64,000 nt of DNA from an uncultured Flavobacterium sp. (GCF_943913405.1 NZ_CALTYA010000002.1:124001-188000), one strand, 5' to 3'. Numbered from the stretch's first letter, positions 29,157 to 36,735 are shown. Program-made: numbers and translations. Notes: generated by a model from the letters alone, not told the origin.

Positions 29157-29227
29157 CTTTTAGGCAGGTCAAAAGTTTAAAAGCTCTAAAAAGCGAACCT
29201 TATTAGTTTAACAAAACAATAATACCC

Positions 29228-29370
29228 TTTGAAAGAAGAACAACAAGATTTTATTGAAAGATGGATTGACATAACCCCAACTTATTATTTGCAGGAATAT
29301 CTATTGTCTTAATTACCTATGGCATTTTGATGAATGGGAAAGAGACTTTATAAATGAGATTTTTTAATAA
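29228..29370 (+). pseudogene. Possible broken small gene
   Basis: One frame reads EEQQDFIERWIDITPTYY and stops. A shift of one base then gives NYLWHFDEWERDFINEIF before a stop. Both parts look protein-like (aromatic and acidic residues), and the break falls near 29300, so this may be a frameshifted small gene. It has no recognised homologue and could be chance. Confidence 0.25.
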
Positions 29371-29428
29371 ATTTTTCGACCCAAAATGAAAACTAAAAAA
29401 TAAAAATTACCGCAACAAAAATCACACT

Positions 29429-30112
29429 ATGGACGATGAAACTACCCTGCTTGTGTATGGGGCAATGGGCGCAACCGGCTTGTTGCTTTACCTTTATGCA
29501 AGGGCGCGAAACAAAAAAAGCAGCGTGCTTTTTGATGAGCTGACACAGCAGTCAATTGACGGCAATGCCGAAACTGCAAGCAAAACCCGCACCTACAAAC
29601 CCGAAAAAAATGACAGCAACAATAACCCCGACCCACAGTTGGGCAACAGGCTGGGGAGCATAACATCAAAAAAAATAAAGCGGTTTGTTAATGCAGGATT
29701 GCTGCTTTTTTTGTGTTATTTTATAGTTGGCAGCAAGGGCAAAGTAGCCACAACTGAATCTGAATATTTTCCAATTGTGGCAATAGCAGTATTTAGCGGT
29801 GCCGCACTGTACCAATTGTTTTTAACTACTAAAGCCCTGTACCTGCACGAGAGAGGCATTATTTACCAATCATTTTTTACCAAAAAAAGAATTGCTTACA
29901 ACCGCTTGCACATTATGAAAAGCTTTGATGCCGAAAGGCGAAAGCCTGTCAAAGGGTGGCTGTTTGAATATCATGTTTTTAACTATGATATTAAAATACC
30001 GGTCTATTATTTTATGGGAGATAAAGGCATTTCCATAAAAATATCGCAACGCCAATTTAGCAACACCAAACAAAAAATAGACTACTTGAATCAGCATTTG
30101 CAGTGGGTATAG
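29429..30112 (+). CDS. Membrane protein with bacterial PH-like domain
   Basis: This is a 227-residue protein with three predicted membrane helices (about 8-24, 87-103 and 114-132). The first helix is separated from the others by a basic, Asn-rich loop. After the third helix, ALYLHERGIIYQSFFTKKRIAYNRL resembles the start of a bacterial PH domain, a beta-sandwich often anchored by such helices. It is the first gene of the plus-strand accessory series. GC is higher than in neighbouring genes. The function is unknown. Confidence 0.68.
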   Translation: MDDETTLLVYGAMGATGLLLYLYARARNKKSSVLFDELTQQSIDGNAETASKTRTYKPEKNDSNNNPDPQLGNRLGSITSKKIKRFVNAGLLLFLCYFIVGSKGKVATTESEYFPIVAIAVFSGAALYQLFLTTKALYLHERGIIYQSFFTKKRIAYNRLHIMKSFDAERRKPVKGWLFEYHVFNYDIKIPVYYFMGDKGISIKISQRQFSNTKQKIDYLNQHLQWV

Positions 30113-30136
30113 ACAGAATAATTAGTTTTGATATAA

Positions 30137-30190
30137 TATAGCTTTTGTGCTTCGATTTCTCGCCCGAACGCAAAGCCGAAACGTTACCAG
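30137..30190 (+). repeat. attC-like element A (3' half only)
   Basis: This carries the conserved right half of the repeat family: GCTTTTGTGCTTCGATTTC, CGCCCGAACGCAAAGC, then ACGTTACCAGC. The left half seen in the other copies (GCCAACAAGGG...) is absent or diverged after the upstream gene. Confidence 0.6.
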
Positions 30191-30227
30191 CAATTATAGA
30201 AATCAACCCTCTAACTGAATAAACACG

Positions 30228-30746
30228 ATGGAATTAAGAAAAGAAATAGAACCCGACTTTGAAACTGCCGAAAAACTTTATCCAGAAGTTTTAAAACTCA
30301 TTTTAGAATATACCGATTATTGTGACAAAAATGGAGATGAAGACAACTCGGAATATGAAAAATTAGAAAACAAACTTCACGAGATGACAGAAAAAGATAT
30401 GTCACAGTTTAATCTTTGGGAATGGTGGGAAGAAGAAGGTGCAGAAGTTTTGACTTTTAGAATTTCACTACCTAACCCAAACACTGTTGACAATGTAACA
30501 AAAGAAGAATTAACAGAACTTGTAAGACGAAAAAAGACTTTTCTAATGCAAGACGAAAATGACGATAGTTTTAAAGGACAATTTCACTATCATTTCGATG
30601 ACTATTACATTGACTTTTTAGAGAAAAATTTTAAAACTTATGACCATAAACTATTCGAACGAAACAAAGACAAAAACGGAAATTACTTTGAATATAGTAA
30701 AGAAGAAATAGTAGAAAAATTATGGAACAATGGTAATTACAAATAA
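30228..30746 (+). CDS. Hypothetical acidic cassette protein
   Basis: I do not recognise this 172-residue soluble protein. It is very acidic (runs such as WEWWEEEGAE, DENDDS) and rich in Lys/Glu helices, with no signal peptide. The gene starts about 45 bases after one attC-like element, and the next element begins 4 bases after its stop codon. This is the compact one-gene unit expected of a mobile cassette. Small acidic proteins in such units are often immunity or antitoxin proteins, but nothing in the sequence proves that. Confidence 0.68.
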   Translation: MELRKEIEPDFETAEKLYPEVLKLILEYTDYCDKNGDEDNSEYEKLENKLHEMTEKDMSQFNLWEWWEEEGAEVLTFRISLPNPNTVDNVTKEELTELVRRKKTFLMQDENDDSFKGQFHYHFDDYYIDFLEKNFKTYDHKLFERNKDKNGNYFEYSKEEIVEKLWNNGNYK

Positions 30747-30749
30747 AAG

Positions 30750-30890
30750 CTACCGCCAACAAGGGTTTTGTGTCAGGCGGGCTGAAGTGCAAAATTCAAC
30801 AGTAGTTTTTCAATTAAACTTTATTAATAATATCGGCTTTTGTGCTTCGATTGCCCGCCCGAACGCAAAGCCCAGAAACGTTGTGCGGCA
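30750..30890 (+). repeat. attC-like element B
   Basis: This is a complete 140-bp element. The left end is CCGCCAACAAGGGTTTTG and the right end is CAAAGCCCAGAAACGTTG then TGCGG, so the ends pair (CCGC-CAAC with GTTG-T-GCGG). The inner arms AGGCGGGCTGAAGTGCAAAA and TTTTGTGCTTCG...GCCCGCC also pair. The centre is AT-rich. This is the outer-box/inner-box layout of integron attC sites. Confidence 0.65.
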
Positions 30891-30912
30891 TTTTACTTGA
30901 AAACCTTAAAAA

Positions 30913-31641
30913 ATGGAAAATAATAAAACAAACTTTAACGAAAAAGAAATTGGTGAATTAAAGGAAGGCTTAATCCCTTTTCCTGAAAATGTATTTATTG
31001 AGGACCAAACTTGGTTGAGCAAATACTTATTGCCTTTGATTTCTATTGATTTAGGAATATTAAAAAATGACTTAAAAGGAACTATAGTTCACATTCTAAA
31101 CCCTACAGAACCTGCTGAAGGGATTATTGGTGAAGAAACAACAGATTTCCATAACGAATTTTGTTCAGAAAATTGGATTGCATTTAAACTGACAAAAGAT
31201 AATAAGTATTCTTTTTTAGGAAATGAAGAGTTTTTTCTATCCGCTTCAATACATAAAGACAAAGTAGATAATGATTTTACAGAACATATAAAAACAATAC
31301 AGGAAAATTATCAAAAAGCAAAAGCTAAATATAAAATAAAAGGTCAACTACTACCTTGGCAAGACGACAATCCACAAAACTTTTTAGATAGTTTAGGCGG
31401 AGAAATGTGGTATGGAAACTGGACAAATACTGGTTCTATTCCATCGGCTTTTGAAATGAGTATCAATGAAACTATTGAAAATTTACCTAACGATGGAATT
31501 TCAATTTCTTATAAAGGGAAAGAATTTATGTACGTTGGAGAGGTTTCTGGGTATAGCTATTGCGGAGATGGAGCTGATGCTATTTTGATGTTTTACGAAC
31601 CAGAAAATCGCATTGTATTATTTACTTATGATTGGACATAA
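30913..31641 (+). CDS. Hypothetical cassette protein, possibly YwqG-like
   Basis: This is a 242-residue soluble protein. The C-terminal stretch (FMYVGEVSGYSYCGDGADAI then LFTYDWT) resembles the ending of DUF1963/YwqG-type proteins, which finish with a Gly/Asp-rich strand-turn-strand. I consider that a weak match. It lies between attC-like elements B and C, with 22 and 5 bases of spacing. No signal peptide is visible. Confidence 0.65.
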   Translation: MENNKTNFNEKEIGELKEGLIPFPENVFIEDQTWLSKYLLPLISIDLGILKNDLKGTIVHILNPTEPAEGIIGEETTDFHNEFCSENWIAFKLTKDNKYSFLGNEEFFLSASIHKDKVDNDFTEHIKTIQENYQKAKAKYKIKGQLLPWQDDNPQNFLDSLGGEMWYGNWTNTGSIPSAFEMSINETIENLPNDGISISYKGKEFMYVGEVSGYSYCGDGADAILMFYEPENRIVLFTYDWT

Positions 31642-31646
31642 AAAGC

Positions 31647-31785
31647 ACTACCGCCAACAAGGGGTTTTGCATCAGGCGGGCTAAACTGCAAAACTCAACA
31701 GCAGTTTTAATTGAAATTTAATAATAATATCGGCTTTTGTGCTGTGATTTCACGCCCGTCGCAAAGCCCGAAACGTTGCTGGCAA
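31647..31785 (+). repeat. attC-like element C
   Basis: The left end CCGCCAACAAGGGGTTTTG, left inner arm AGGCGGGCTAAACTGCAAAA, AT-rich centre, right inner arm TTTTGTGCTGTG...ACGCCCGTCGC, and right end AAGCCCGAAACGTTGCTGGC match element B throughout, with small substitutions. Confidence 0.65.
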
Positions 31786-31814
31786 TTTTTACAAACCATC
31801 TAAAGAATATTAAT

Positions 31815-32567
31815 ATGAAAACAGCGATATGCCTAACTTGCTTTCTTTTATTTTTCACGTCAAATTTAAAAGCACAAAATTTAATCAGTTATAAAGAATA
31901 CCAAACAACTTATTCTACAATAAAAGACAGTGTAATAAAAGTTAACCGGCTAATTGCTTATAATGACACATTGCATTTTCTTTCTTATCAGTTTCGGTTT
32001 CCGTTTAAAGAGCAAGACTTTTATGCCTTTACAACAACTCAAGAATTCAGTAGCGATTCTTTGGTAATCAATCCAAAAAAAATTGACTTAACCAAATATG
32101 ACAGCTTAATTAATCAATATAATGACACCAATTTTGACCGCCTTCATTATAGATTGGATAATACTGCATGGAAGGGAGATTTATATTGGCAACAAATTTT
32201 AGAAGCTAAAGCCTTAGGAAAAGAAATAGAAAAAGAGTTTGATAAATTTGGAATTGTTGCCTATTGGGATGTGATTTTCAGGTACCATAATTCTCAAAAA
32301 GATAAATTAGATTATGACAATCATATAACCTTTTTAAACAGCAAAGATAAAAATAAGAAAATGCAGCTATTGCTTAATTTTTTTAAACGAAAAGAGATGC
32401 TTAATAAAGTAACAATTGCCCGGTGCATCGTGGCAGATGATTCTTTAAAAACCCTAATGAAATATAACATAGGCGAACAGAATTGGTTTTATGAAATAAT
32501 CTTCCCTGCAAATTTTCAAGGAAACTATTTGTTACCTGACTTTACTAGTAACATGCGTTTAGATTAA
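31815..32567 (+). CDS. Exported hypothetical cassette protein
   Basis: This 250-residue protein has a signal peptide (MKTAICLTCFLLFFTSNLKAQ). I chose the ATG at 31815 because the longer reading frame begins inside the preceding repeat element. The mature part has no motif I recognise. It is rich in Tyr, Asp and Lys and likely periplasmic or surface-exposed. Element C precedes it and element D follows its stop by a few bases. Confidence 0.68.
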   Translation: MKTAICLTCFLLFFTSNLKAQNLISYKEYQTTYSTIKDSVIKVNRLIAYNDTLHFLSYQFRFPFKEQDFYAFTTTQEFSSDSLVINPKKIDLTKYDSLINQYNDTNFDRLHYRLDNTAWKGDLYWQQILEAKALGKEIEKEFDKFGIVAYWDVIFRYHNSQKDKLDYDNHITFLNSKDKNKKMQLLLNFFKRKEMLNKVTIARCIVADDSLKTLMKYNIGEQNWFYEIIFPANFQGNYLLPDFTSNMRLD

Positions 32568-32568
32568 T

Positions 32569-32680
32569 CTTACTGCCAACAAAAGTTTTTGCGCCAAACG
32601 GGCTGAAGCGCTTCTATTGCCGCACTATCGCAGGTTATGGCAGAAACAAAACTTGAAATATCGCAAACCGCGTTAGACGA
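32569..32680 (+). repeat. attC-like element D (diverged)
   Basis: The left end GCCAACAAAAGTTTTTGCGC and CGGGCTGAAGCGC are recognisable. The right half is diverged and reads ATCGCAAACCGCGTTAGAC. Its last seven bases, GTTAGAC, fit the integron consensus GTTRRRY exactly. The rest of the 262-base gap up to 32829 shows no gene. Confidence 0.5.
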
Positions 32681-32829
32681 ATTAGATTTCAAAAAAAATG
32701 AAACTGCAAAAATTTAAGCAATCCGATTTTTAAACAAGTCTTTTTAGCCGACACCCAAATTAAATTATAAATTTATTAACCGAATAAAAAAACGAAAACT
32801 TAATTTATTCAATAGCATAAAATTAAAAA

Positions 32830-33351
32830 ATGAACAAAATTCTTATCATTATTGGCTTTTTATTTTCTCCAGCCATTTGGGCGCAAGACAGCCCCGAGCA
32901 AGAGGTTCAAGAGGAATTGATAAAAATTTGGCAGGCAACCCTTCAGGCAAATCCTCTAGCCTTAGAACAATTGGCAGAAAGCAAACTGCTGGACAGCGAC
33001 ACTTTTTTAATCTTAAATCCTTATTTTGAAAAAGACTCCCTGAGTTATGGAGATGAAAAAATTATCCCAAAATCATTGATCAGGCTACAGCTAAAGTCAA
33101 AAATAATCAATGAATTATTATTTGCAAGGCAGGAGGCGCAGAAGAACGGAAATTTAAAAAGAAAATATTCCACCTTTGGCACCAGCACCAAGCCCGCAGG
33201 GGAAGCGCCCTACCGCAAGCTTTTTCCAAGCAACAAAAAATATTCCACCCACGTCACCCTATATGCCACTTTTGTAAAATACAAAACCAGCTGGTATATC
33301 ATTAAAATGGACGCTAGTTCTTTTAAACAAAACACAACTGGCGATGAATAA
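32830..33351 (+). CDS. Exported hypothetical cassette protein
   Basis: This is a 173-residue protein with a signal peptide (MNKILIIIGFLFSPAIWAQ). The mature part is helical at first (EQEVQEELIKIWQATLQAN), then strand-rich, with FGTSTKPAGEAPY and VTLYATFVKYKTSWYIIKM at the end, possibly a small SnoaL- or lipocalin-sized fold. No family is recognised. Its codon use and GC differ mildly from the previous gene. Confidence 0.65.
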   Translation: MNKILIIIGFLFSPAIWAQDSPEQEVQEELIKIWQATLQANPLALEQLAESKLLDSDTFLILNPYFEKDSLSYGDEKIIPKSLIRLQLKSKIINELLFARQEAQKNGNLKRKYSTFGTSTKPAGEAPYRKLFPSNKKYSTHVTLYATFVKYKTSWYIIKMDASSFKQNTTGDE

Positions 33352-33475
33352 AGCAACATAGCAGGCGACTGAGGTGCAAAAACTCAACGGCAGTTTTCAA
33401 TTGAAATTTAATAATATAGGTTTTTGTGCTTCGATTTCCCACCCGAACGCAAAGCCCCGGGACGTTAGCGGTAAT
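33352..33475 (+). repeat. attC-like element E
   Basis: The left outer box is degenerate (AGCAACATAGCAGGCGACTG). The centre and right half match elements B and C closely: GTGCAAAAACTCAACGGCAG, the AT-rich centre, TTTTTGTGCTTCGATTTCCC, CGAACGCAAAGCCC, and GACGTTAGCGG. Confidence 0.6.
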
Positions 33476-33514
33476 GCTACAAATGAATTACAAAAAAAAA
33501 TTTAGACATACATT

Positions 33515-34210
33515 ATGATTGAAAACCGTACATATCATTCAAGTGACTCACCGCAATACTTTTACACTTCATCTATTTCGGAAGAATTTGACAATTTATT
33601 TTTAGACCTATTTTCCAAACATAAATATATGCCTTTTCATATTTTTGTAGTTCTTCGTTGTTTGTTCAAAAGTTCTAATTGGAAAACAAAAGGCAGATTT
33701 TACATAACTGACAAATCAAAAAACACCATAGAAGGAGAGCTTTGCCTAGGAATAGATGTAGTTGTTCTTGAAGAAGAATTGGAAAAAATACCAAATATTA
33801 GGGCAAATAAAGTCGTACAACGTTTGATGTTTGGGGAAGAACTATTTTCATTTTTAACCGACAAGTTTGCTAAATCGAAAATTAAAGTACCCTATTTAAA
33901 AATCCATAAAGATGAATTGTTATCTGACATAAAGAAATGGTGTTTAGAAAATTATTGGCTTAAAGAAAGTTTGCTAATAAATTTCAAAATAGAAAATTGG
34001 ACTTTATCAAAAGCAGAACTAGTTTTTGGAAAGCCCTTTTTTAAAAAAGTTACTAATGAAATCAACGAGAATATTCATTTAGAAATAAAACCAAATGCTA
34101 TCAAATGGCAAAACTTAATGTGGCACATTGACGAAAACCGACATATAGAAAGCTGGTTTTACCTAAACGAAAATAAAGAATGGTTATGTTGTTGGTACGA
34201 CATAAAGTAA
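33515..34210 (+). CDS. Hypothetical cassette protein
   Basis: I do not recognise this 231-residue soluble protein. It has no signal peptide. It ends in a Trp-rich, immunity-protein-like stretch (WFYLNENKEWLCCWYDIK) and has hydrophobic strands around FHIFVVLRCLF. It follows element E by about 40 bases and is followed within a few bases by CACTAACAAGAGTTT, the left end of another element. Confidence 0.65.
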   Translation: MIENRTYHSSDSPQYFYTSSISEEFDNLFLDLFSKHKYMPFHIFVVLRCLFKSSNWKTKGRFYITDKSKNTIEGELCLGIDVVVLEEELEKIPNIRANKVVQRLMFGEELFSFLTDKFAKSKIKVPYLKIHKDELLSDIKKWCLENYWLKESLLINFKIENWTLSKAELVFGKPFFKKVTNEINENIHLEIKPNAIKWQNLMWHIDENRHIESWFYLNENKEWLCCWYDIK

Positions 34211-34215
34211 ACAAA

Positions 34216-34427
34216 CACTAACAAGAGTTTCCCGACCGCGCAGATTTGCAATCCACAAGGTAAGCTCCTCCACTATTCTTTTTTTGTCCTCTAAAAACCC
34301 ACAGAAAATTTCTCGCCCATTGCCATTCGTCGAAGATAAAGCGCCGTTCATCGACTATTGCGGGTTTCGGCATAAATTATTGCGCCACAGCGGTTTCTAT
34401 ATGCCGTTACTTTTTTAAATTCCGTCT
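34216..34427 (+). repeat. attC-like left end plus right flanking repeat
   Basis: The stretch begins CACTAACAAGAGTTTCCC right after the preceding stop codon. From 34271 it matches the left flanking repeat (28970-29156) and ends ATGCCGTTACTTTTTTAAATT. If one unit, it runs from CTAAC to GTTAC, about 190 bp, long for an attC site. It also contains CGCGCAGATTTGCAATCC, a piece of the REP-like family found at 36650 and 37520. Confidence 0.5.
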
Positions 34428-34465
34428 AAGTTTAAGCCTATTATTAACTAAAAAAGACAAAAAAA

Positions 34466-34954
34466 ATGGGAAACATCACTGAAAACAAGCTGAATACCAT
34501 TATCTCTGCCACTGATCTAACCGCCATCACCACGAGCATCGCTACCATCAATTCAAAACTTCCGGCAGGCAGCCTTACTGACGACCAGCGCATGAACTTA
34601 AAGTCAATCAATGTTGCCAACAAGATTTTTGTGGAAGATGCGATCACTGAAATGACGGTCAACGGCGCGGGAATCATGCCTGCTTTTTTAAACGCCGCGC
34701 ACCTGCAAAACGACGTCACGCTCTATGACCAGCTTGACACCATCGAATCGGGCATCAACACGCTGTTGCAGCGCATTGCCGACCTGAAACGCATTGCGGG
34801 CGACGAAGCCTACACGGGCGGCCTGACGGTGTATAAAATTTTTGAAAGCGCCAACAACGCCGGACTGAACCAGGCCAAACAGCCGTATGAAAAACTAAGT
34901 GCGCGTTTTAATGCGCAGGGAAATGCGGGAAGAGCGCCACAAACTGAAATTTAA
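34466..34954 (+). CDS. Hypothetical GC-rich protein
   Basis: I do not recognise this 162-residue soluble protein. It is rich in Ala, Ile, Thr and Asn (e.g. SATDLTAITTSIATINSKL), largely helical by appearance, and has no signal peptide. Its DNA is visibly richer in G and C than the neighbouring genes, with frequent GCG, GCC, CGC and GGC codons, which points to a different origin. A clean terminator follows. Confidence 0.7.
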   Translation: MGNITENKLNTIISATDLTAITTSIATINSKLPAGSLTDDQRMNLKSINVANKIFVEDAITEMTVNGAGIMPAFLNAAHLQNDVTLYDQLDTIESGINTLLQRIADLKRIAGDEAYTGGLTVYKIFESANNAGLNQAKQPYEKLSARFNAQGNAGRAPQTEI

Positions 34955-34969
34955 AAACTAGCTGCAAGT

Positions 34970-34998
34970 ACTGCCAGAGGATTCTGGCAGTTTTTTTG
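34970..34998 (+). terminator. Terminator after the GC-rich gene
   Basis: The stem ACTGCCAGA / TCTGGCAGT with a 4-base loop (GGAT) is followed by seven T residues. Confidence 0.9.
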
Positions 34999-35029
34999 TG
35001 CTTATTTCTAACTGTTCGGCCTAAAATAA

Positions 35030-35260
35030 TTAGTCCCGATGTAAATTAAGTTAGTCCGAAAGCTAATTTATTTAGTCCAGAAATAAATTTAATTAATCCC
35101 AAAGTAAATTAAGTTATCCCAAAAGGAAACAAAATTAATCCAGACGTAAATTTAATTAGTCCGAAATGGAATTTAGTTAGTCCAGACGTAAATAAAATAA
35201 GTCCTGATATGAATTAAATTAGCCCTAAAGGGAATTAAATTAGTCCGGATGTACATAAAA
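35030..35260 (+). repeat. Eleven 21-bp tandem repeats before an HTH gene
   Basis: Eleven consecutive units of exactly 21 bp, consensus TTAGTCCGGANGTAAATTAA plus one base, end 11 bases before the start codon of the gene at 35272. The TTAGTCC core is well kept while the rest drifts. The 21-bp period equals two turns of B-DNA, so all cores face the same side of the helix. The array has no spacers and is not a CRISPR. It fills most of the 317-base gap 34955-35271. Confidence 0.93.
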
Positions 35261-35271
35261 CAGAGTAAAAC

Positions 35272-35625
35272 ATGAAGAATACATATCTTGAGAACAATGA
35301 CAGAATAAATTTTGGCACATTGCTGCAAGCTTATTTCAAGAAGAACCGGATTTATAAAAGTGCGCTTGCCCGAAAAATCAACCGCAGCGACAGCGTTATT
35401 GCTGCTTATCAAAAACGTCCCTCAATGCAGTCGGCAATAATTGCCGAACTGAGCCATGCGATGAAGCACAACTTCTTTGCCGACCTGGCCGATCTTCTGC
35501 CAGAGTCGTATTCAAAAGACGAGACGAAATGGATTGAAAAGGATGCTAGAATTGCCAGTCTTGAAAGGGAGATTGAGATTTTGAAGGCAGAGAAGGAGGT
35601 TTTGTTAGTGGTGTTGCGGAAGTGA
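35272..35625 (+). CDS. Small HTH DNA-binding protein with coiled coil
   Basis: This 117-residue protein has a helix-turn-helix-like segment at about 25-55 (KSALARKINRSDSVIAAYQK, similar in spacing to XRE-type domains). Its C-terminal helix (IASLEREIEILKAEKEVLL) has leucine/isoleucine heptads typical of a dimerising coiled coil. The gene starts 11 bases after an array of eleven 21-bp repeats, which are obvious candidates for its own operator sites. Regulation of itself is inferred from position only. Confidence 0.75.
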   Translation: MKNTYLENNDRINFGTLLQAYFKKNRIYKSALARKINRSDSVIAAYQKRPSMQSAIIAELSHAMKHNFFADLADLLPESYSKDETKWIEKDARIASLEREIEILKAEKEVLLVVLRK

Positions 35626-35739
35626 TTCTGTAGGAAAAGTTTACGGTGTTGGAAAATTTATTACTTTAGTGGGATAATTTGCAGTACTATTTAACCCGCG
35701 AAGGTTAGATTGGCGATATAAAGTATCGGATATTAACGA

Positions 35740-35754
35740 GTTAGCTGAAATTTC
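35740..35754 (+). repeat. Left end of a 15-bp inverted repeat bounding a two-gene unit
   Basis: GTTAGCTGAAATTTC here is complementary, with one mismatch, to GAAACTTCAGCTAAC at 36461-36475. The left copy starts with GTTAGC and the right ends with GCTAAC, the polarity expected for the start and end of an integron-type cassette. Confidence 0.65.
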
Positions 35755-35779
35755 ACAATAGTGGCCTAAAAAAGAAGAT

Positions 35780-36142
35780 ATGATAAACATTAAAGCATAT
35801 GTAGATGATTTGGAGATTATCCACTCGGGTAATGCTCACTTCAAACTTAGTCAAGTTTTGAAACTAAATTTTAATCCAATAAAAATTGAAATTTCATTTT
35901 TAGATGATCCCAAATTAGATGTCAATATTATTTATAAACTGGAAGATGATATTTTAAAGGTTGTCTTTCAAAATTACACCGATGTTACCGGCAGCGGAGT
36001 GCTCCAGCCATGGCGAATTGGTGAATATCAAGGTAGAGAACTTTTTATCACTATTTTTGCTCAATATGTAGTTACTGAAAATGACAATTTTCTAGTTTGC
36101 AATTATATCTTATATTCTGGGAAGGAGGTTAAAAGTGAGTAA
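35780..36142 (+). CDS. Hypothetical beta-rich protein
   Basis: This is a 120-residue soluble protein of alternating hydrophobic strands (IKIEISFLDD, VNIIYKLEDDILKVVFQNY, ELFITIFAQYVV). I do not name a family with confidence. Its last codons overlap the GTG start of the next gene by 8 bases (GTGAGTAA), so the two are translated together. An AGGAGG sequence lies 6-11 bases before that GTG, unusual in a phylum that rarely uses Shine-Dalgarno sites. Confidence 0.7.
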   Translation: MINIKAYVDDLEIIHSGNAHFKLSQVLKLNFNPIKIEISFLDDPKLDVNIIYKLEDDILKVVFQNYTDVTGSGVLQPWRIGEYQGRELFITIFAQYVVTENDNFLVCNYILYSGKEVKSE

Positions 36143-36458
36143 TTTAATTGAAAATCCACGTCCAAATAGTAGAGGAAGATCTAAACTCAATCCTGAACAA
36201 CTTCCTGATACACATGGAAAAATAACAACAACTATCGGAACAGGTGAAGTAGCAAAAGATTCAATTATATATTTGGTAATAAGATGGAGCTTTATTTCAG
36301 GAACCGTTATTACAACACTCTTAATTATTAATAATTGGCTTTTCAGACAAAACGAAAAGGTTCCAGATTTAACTAATGATATAAAGGTAACTTGGAGTAT
36401 AATTATTCCGATTATTACTCTTGCACTCGGGTATGCTTTCGGGAAATCAAAAAAATAA
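36135..36458 (+). CDS. Small membrane protein, partner of the preceding gene
   Basis: This is a 107-residue protein with a hydrophilic, Pro/Asn-rich N-terminal tail and two membrane helices (about 45-67 and 84-102), ending in a short basic tail. It starts with GTG inside the end of the upstream gene. The pair is enclosed by the 15-bp inverted repeat at 35740 and 36461. A soluble protein coupled to a two-helix membrane protein would suit a small defence or toxin-immunity pair, but this is speculation. Confidence 0.7.
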   Translation: MSNLIENPRPNSRGRSKLNPEQLPDTHGKITTTIGTGEVAKDSIIYLVIRWSFISGTVITTLLIINNWLFRQNEKVPDLTNDIKVTWSIIIPIITLALGYAFGKSKK

Positions 36459-36460
36459 TA

Positions 36461-36475
36461 GAAACTTCAGCTAAC
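36461..36475 (+). repeat. Right end of the 15-bp inverted repeat
   Basis: GAAACTTCAGCTAAC begins right after the stop of the small membrane protein gene and runs into AGCGGTTTTGCG. This matches the GCCAACAAGGGTTTTG left ends of the attC-like elements upstream. Confidence 0.65.
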
Positions 36476-36493
36476 AGCGGTTTTGCGCCCCCC

Positions 36494-36601
36494 GCTAGCG
36501 CGAGCATCTTACTCGTGCCCGTAATAAATGTTTTAGCATGAATATAAACATCTGATTAACTTGATTCAGATAACGGGCACGAGCAAGATGCTCGCGCTAG
36601 C
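36494..36601. repeat. 29-bp inverted repeat, REP-like
   Basis: Two 29-bp arms (starting GCTAGCGCGAGCATCTT and ending AAGATGCTCGCGCTAGC) pair with one mismatch around a 50-bp AT-rich loop. A diverged half copy (GCTAGCGCGAGCTTCTTGCT) lies at 38647-38666. The whole gap 36459-36919 is built of such repeats and holds no gene. Confidence 0.85.
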
Positions 36602-36633
36602 AGGGATTTGGCAAATCCCGATCGCACGGATAT

Positions 36634-36735
36634 ACAGTTAGCGCGGATTTGCAATTGCAATCCGTGCCTGTAAACAAAATAAAAAAAATAAAAAAAGCCA
36701 TGTCAATCTTGGTCTTTTTTAAGATTTCAGAAAAA
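36634..36735 (+). repeat. GCGGATTTGCAATCC repeat, copy 1
   Basis: The segment ACAGTTAGCGCGGATTTGCA ... CCGTGCCTGTAAACAAAAT ... CTTGGTCTTTTTTAAGATTTCAG is repeated, about 80% identical, at 37511-37592. It contains an internal palindrome around TTGCAATTGCAA, and a reverse fragment follows at 36768-36788 (GGGCACGGATTGCAAATCC). Confidence 0.75.

Noticed and set aside
35030..35260. CRISPR array
   Set aside because: Units are contiguous 21-bp repeats without unique spacers, and no cas genes are near.
35173..35412. Minus-strand 79-codon frame over the 21-bp repeats
   Set aside because: The repeated residue pattern is a by-product of the 21-bp (7-codon) period; the frame runs antisense into the HTH gene.
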